Source: Opitutales bacterium (GTDB lineage Bacteria > Verrucomicrobiota > Verrucomicrobiia > Opitutales > Opitutaceae). From it: a stretch of DNA of 16,207 nucleotides. The stretch spans positions 1-16,207 of the forward strand of contig JAJFLS010000509.1 in the NCBI GenBank assembly GCA_021772595.1. The letters are read 5' to 3'. A model generated the notes under the pieces. The model was not told the origin of the DNA and searched no databases. It saw only the letters and a program-made list of their open reading frames with translations. Positions 14,558 to 16,207 of the stretch are shown here, one piece after another. Position numbers and translations under genes: made by a program. Position 1 is the stretch's first letter. The number at the start of each line of letters is the position of its first letter.

Positions 14558-16078
14558 CTATTCTTCCGCCTTGGCGTACACCGCTTCGTTCTCAAGCGAT
14601 TCGTTGAGAGACTTCGTGATCGTCTTCGGAAAGACGCCGATGAAAAAGAGTACGACTATCAAAATCAAAGCGGGCACCCGTTCCGCCCAATTTATGTCGA
14701 ACACAGCATCCTCCTTTTGAACCTCCTTAAAATCGTCCGACTCCTCGCCAAAGAAAACCTTCGCCGTCGCCCGCAACCCATAAATCGCGGAAATGACGAT
14801 CCCGGCAACAACCGCGAAGATCAGCCAGTTCTTCAATTCATAGACGGCCATGAAAATCGAAAGCTCCCCCCAGAAATTCGCCAAGCCCGGCCCCGGCAAA
14901 CCGATGCTCGCCATTATAGCGAAAACAAAAAACGCCGCCAGCACAGGAGCCTTTTTCGCAAGGCCGCCCATCTCATCCATCTCGAATGTCTGCGTTCGAT
15001 GATGCACCATCGTCGACAGCATGAAAAGCAACGCCACCGTCAACCCGTGCGCTACCATCATAATAACAACTCCACCGACGCCGAGCACGCTCATCGTCGC
15101 AATGCCAAGAAACGCGTAGCCCATGTGCATTACCGAGCTGTATCCAATCATTTGTTTCAAATCGCGCTGCGCCATAGCCACTAGGCCGATCACCAGAACA
15201 TTGCCCAAGGCCAGCCAAATAATCCAATTCTCCCATTGACTGATCCCCTCCGGCAGCAAAGGCACCGCCACTTGGATCAATCCATACAAACCGAATTTCT
15301 TCAGCACGCCCGCATGCAGCATGGCCGCCGAACTCGGCGCCGCGCCATAACCGAGCGGAGCCCAGGTATGCAACGGCCAAAGCGATACCAGGATCCCGAA
15401 CCCGAAAAGCAAAAGCCCGAACGCGTAATTCTGAACCGACTCCGCCAACGGAGCCTCCGCGAGATGCGCCTTCAGCGTGATCAAATCAAACGAGTCCGCC
15501 CCACTCTTAACGTAGATCGCGATCAGCCCGATCAGTGACAGCATCGCTCCCAGCGTCAGATAAATCGTCATCTTCATCGCCGCGTAATTGCGATCGCGAC
15601 CGCCCCAAACACCAACCATCACGAACGTCGGAATAAGCGCCAGCTCGTGGAAAAAGTAAAAGAAGAACACGTCGATCGACGCGAACACTCCCATTAGCCC
15701 GCCCTGCATAATCAACAGGCAAAACAGATAGCGCGGCAGATTCTCCGCCTTTGACTGCGCCGCATAGAGCCCCGCCGCCAAACCGACCACGGAAGCCATC
15801 ACGAAAAGCGGCAAACCCACGCCGTTGAGACCCAAGTGAAGACTCACTCCAATGATGCTCAACCCCGTATCCATTTCGCTGACAAACGCGTAGCCGCCCG
15901 GAGTCGCCGGATCATACAAGCCCCACAGAAAAAGAGCGAAGACCATCGGCGCCGCGAACCCCGCCACGCTCACGATCTGAATCGCAGGCCGACCCCAGTT
16001 TCGAACGAACAAGGTTAAAAAAGCCGCGACAATCGGAGCCGCTATGGAATACTGAACTAGAGAAGCAAAATCGTTCAT
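14558..16078 (-). CDS. nuoM: NADH-quinone oxidoreductase subunit M
   Basis: The 506-residue membrane protein is the second antiporter-like subunit of complex I. It has Glu145 in FYFFHELALIPTFVMVGVWG (the equivalent of E. coli NuoM Glu144, segment 5), the segment 7-8 region PLHTWAPLGYGAAPSSAAML (235-254) with Lys260-261 in HAGVLKKFGLYG, and DLKQMIGYSSVMHMG (306-320). The usual PDAHxEAPT loop is replaced by APLGYGAAP, a form I associate with Verrucomicrobia and neighbours. The gene begins a leftward unit with nuoN. A nuoL gene, normally just before nuoM, is not visible in the 129 bases upstream, which hold a short repeat instead. Confidence 0.97.
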   Translation of the reverse strand: MNDFASLVQYSIAAPIVAAFLTLFVRNWGRPAIQIVSVAGFAAPMVFALFLWGLYDPATPGGYAFVSEMDTGLSIIGVSLHLGLNGVGLPLFVMASVVGLAAGLYAAQSKAENLPRYLFCLLIMQGGLMGVFASIDVFFFYFFHELALIPTFVMVGVWGGRDRNYAAMKMTIYLTLGAMLSLIGLIAIYVKSGADSFDLITLKAHLAEAPLAESVQNYAFGLLLFGFGILVSLWPLHTWAPLGYGAAPSSAAMLHAGVLKKFGLYGLIQVAVPLLPEGISQWENWIIWLALGNVLVIGLVAMAQRDLKQMIGYSSVMHMGYAFLGIATMSVLGVGGVVIMMVAHGLTVALLFMLSTMVHHRTQTFEMDEMGGLAKKAPVLAAFFVFAIMASIGLPGPGLANFWGELSIFMAVYELKNWLIFAVVAGIVISAIYGLRATAKVFFGEESDDFKEVQKEDAVFDINWAERVPALILIVVLFFIGVFPKTITKSLNESLENEAVYAKAEE

Positions 16079-16106
16079 TCCGAAAAAGTGAAATTTGATA
16101 TTCTCC

Positions 16107-16132
16107 CACGAAGGGCACGAAGCGACACGAAG
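16107..16132. repeat. CACGAAG tandem-like repeats upstream of nuoM
   Basis: CACGAAG occurs three times at 16107, 16116 and 16126, with 9- and 10-base spacing. The same motif (translating as HEGHE or, reversed, FVPFV) is one I recall as an intergenic repeat in many environmental bacteria. The rest of 16079-16207 is AT-rich with no gene recognised. Confidence 0.5.
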
Positions 16133-16207
16133 GAAGCAACTTCAACAAATTGCTTTGTAGTGATCGTAACTCTGGTTTGGAAAAAATTCATTGTTCTAAT
16201 CTTTGTG

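Noticed and set aside
16075..16206. Open minus-strand frame ending in ATGA overlap with nuoM, as a possible nuoL end
   Set aside because: The translation is repeat-derived and not a membrane segment, and codon choice is unlike the genes here; kept only as a finding.

Overview
The window looks like chromosomal DNA from a member of the Verrucomicrobiota, most likely the Opitutales/Puniceicoccales side. This rests on gene content only: a VPDSS-type C-terminal sorting tail in place of VPEP, an NDH-1 chain M with the WAPxGYxxAP form of the transmembrane motif, a short coiled-coil protein beginning MKSAYELA that I recall from PVC bacteria, and genes that mostly lack a Shine-Dalgarno sequence. Nothing in the window proves the taxonomy, and there is no rRNA or tRNA gene.

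Left end (1-1113): a BlaI/MecI-type repressor and, one base after its stop, a BlaR1-like M56 membrane protease that runs off the edge exactly at its HELTH zinc motif. A consensus-like promoter contains a perfect bla/mec-type operator, so this is a self-regulated sensor-repressor pair with unknown targets.

1187-4064: the three-gene proton-translocating transhydrogenase operon pntAA-pntAB-pntB, read leftwards. 4203-5236: two small poorly characterised genes (a secreted protein, and a 78-residue protein like the arm-DNA-binding domain of tyrosine recombinases) followed by a hairpin-rich spacer of about 300 bp holding a coding-like relic. 5237-6533: a double-ACT-domain regulator and a secreted CTERM-sorted protein with a clear terminator between them.

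6797-9396: a divergent FkbM-like methyltransferase with altered motifs, then rarA-yhcH (leftward). 9458-12282: thiD and comEC, overlapping by ATGA, then a small coiled-coil gene. 12286-12801: a lysine-rich secreted protein, convergent with the previous gene, whose upstream region carries a 38-bp perfect palindrome. 13013-16078: nuoN and nuoM of respiratory complex I, both leftward.

With PntAB (proton-motive force to NADPH) and NuoMN (NADH to proton-motive force) the core content is housekeeping. The most unusual material lies in the spacers: the 38-bp palindrome, the inverted repeat beside the orphan integrase-like domain, the hairpin-dense spacer at 5011-5216, and two families of short tandem motifs (GTCACC octamers; CACGAAG repeats).
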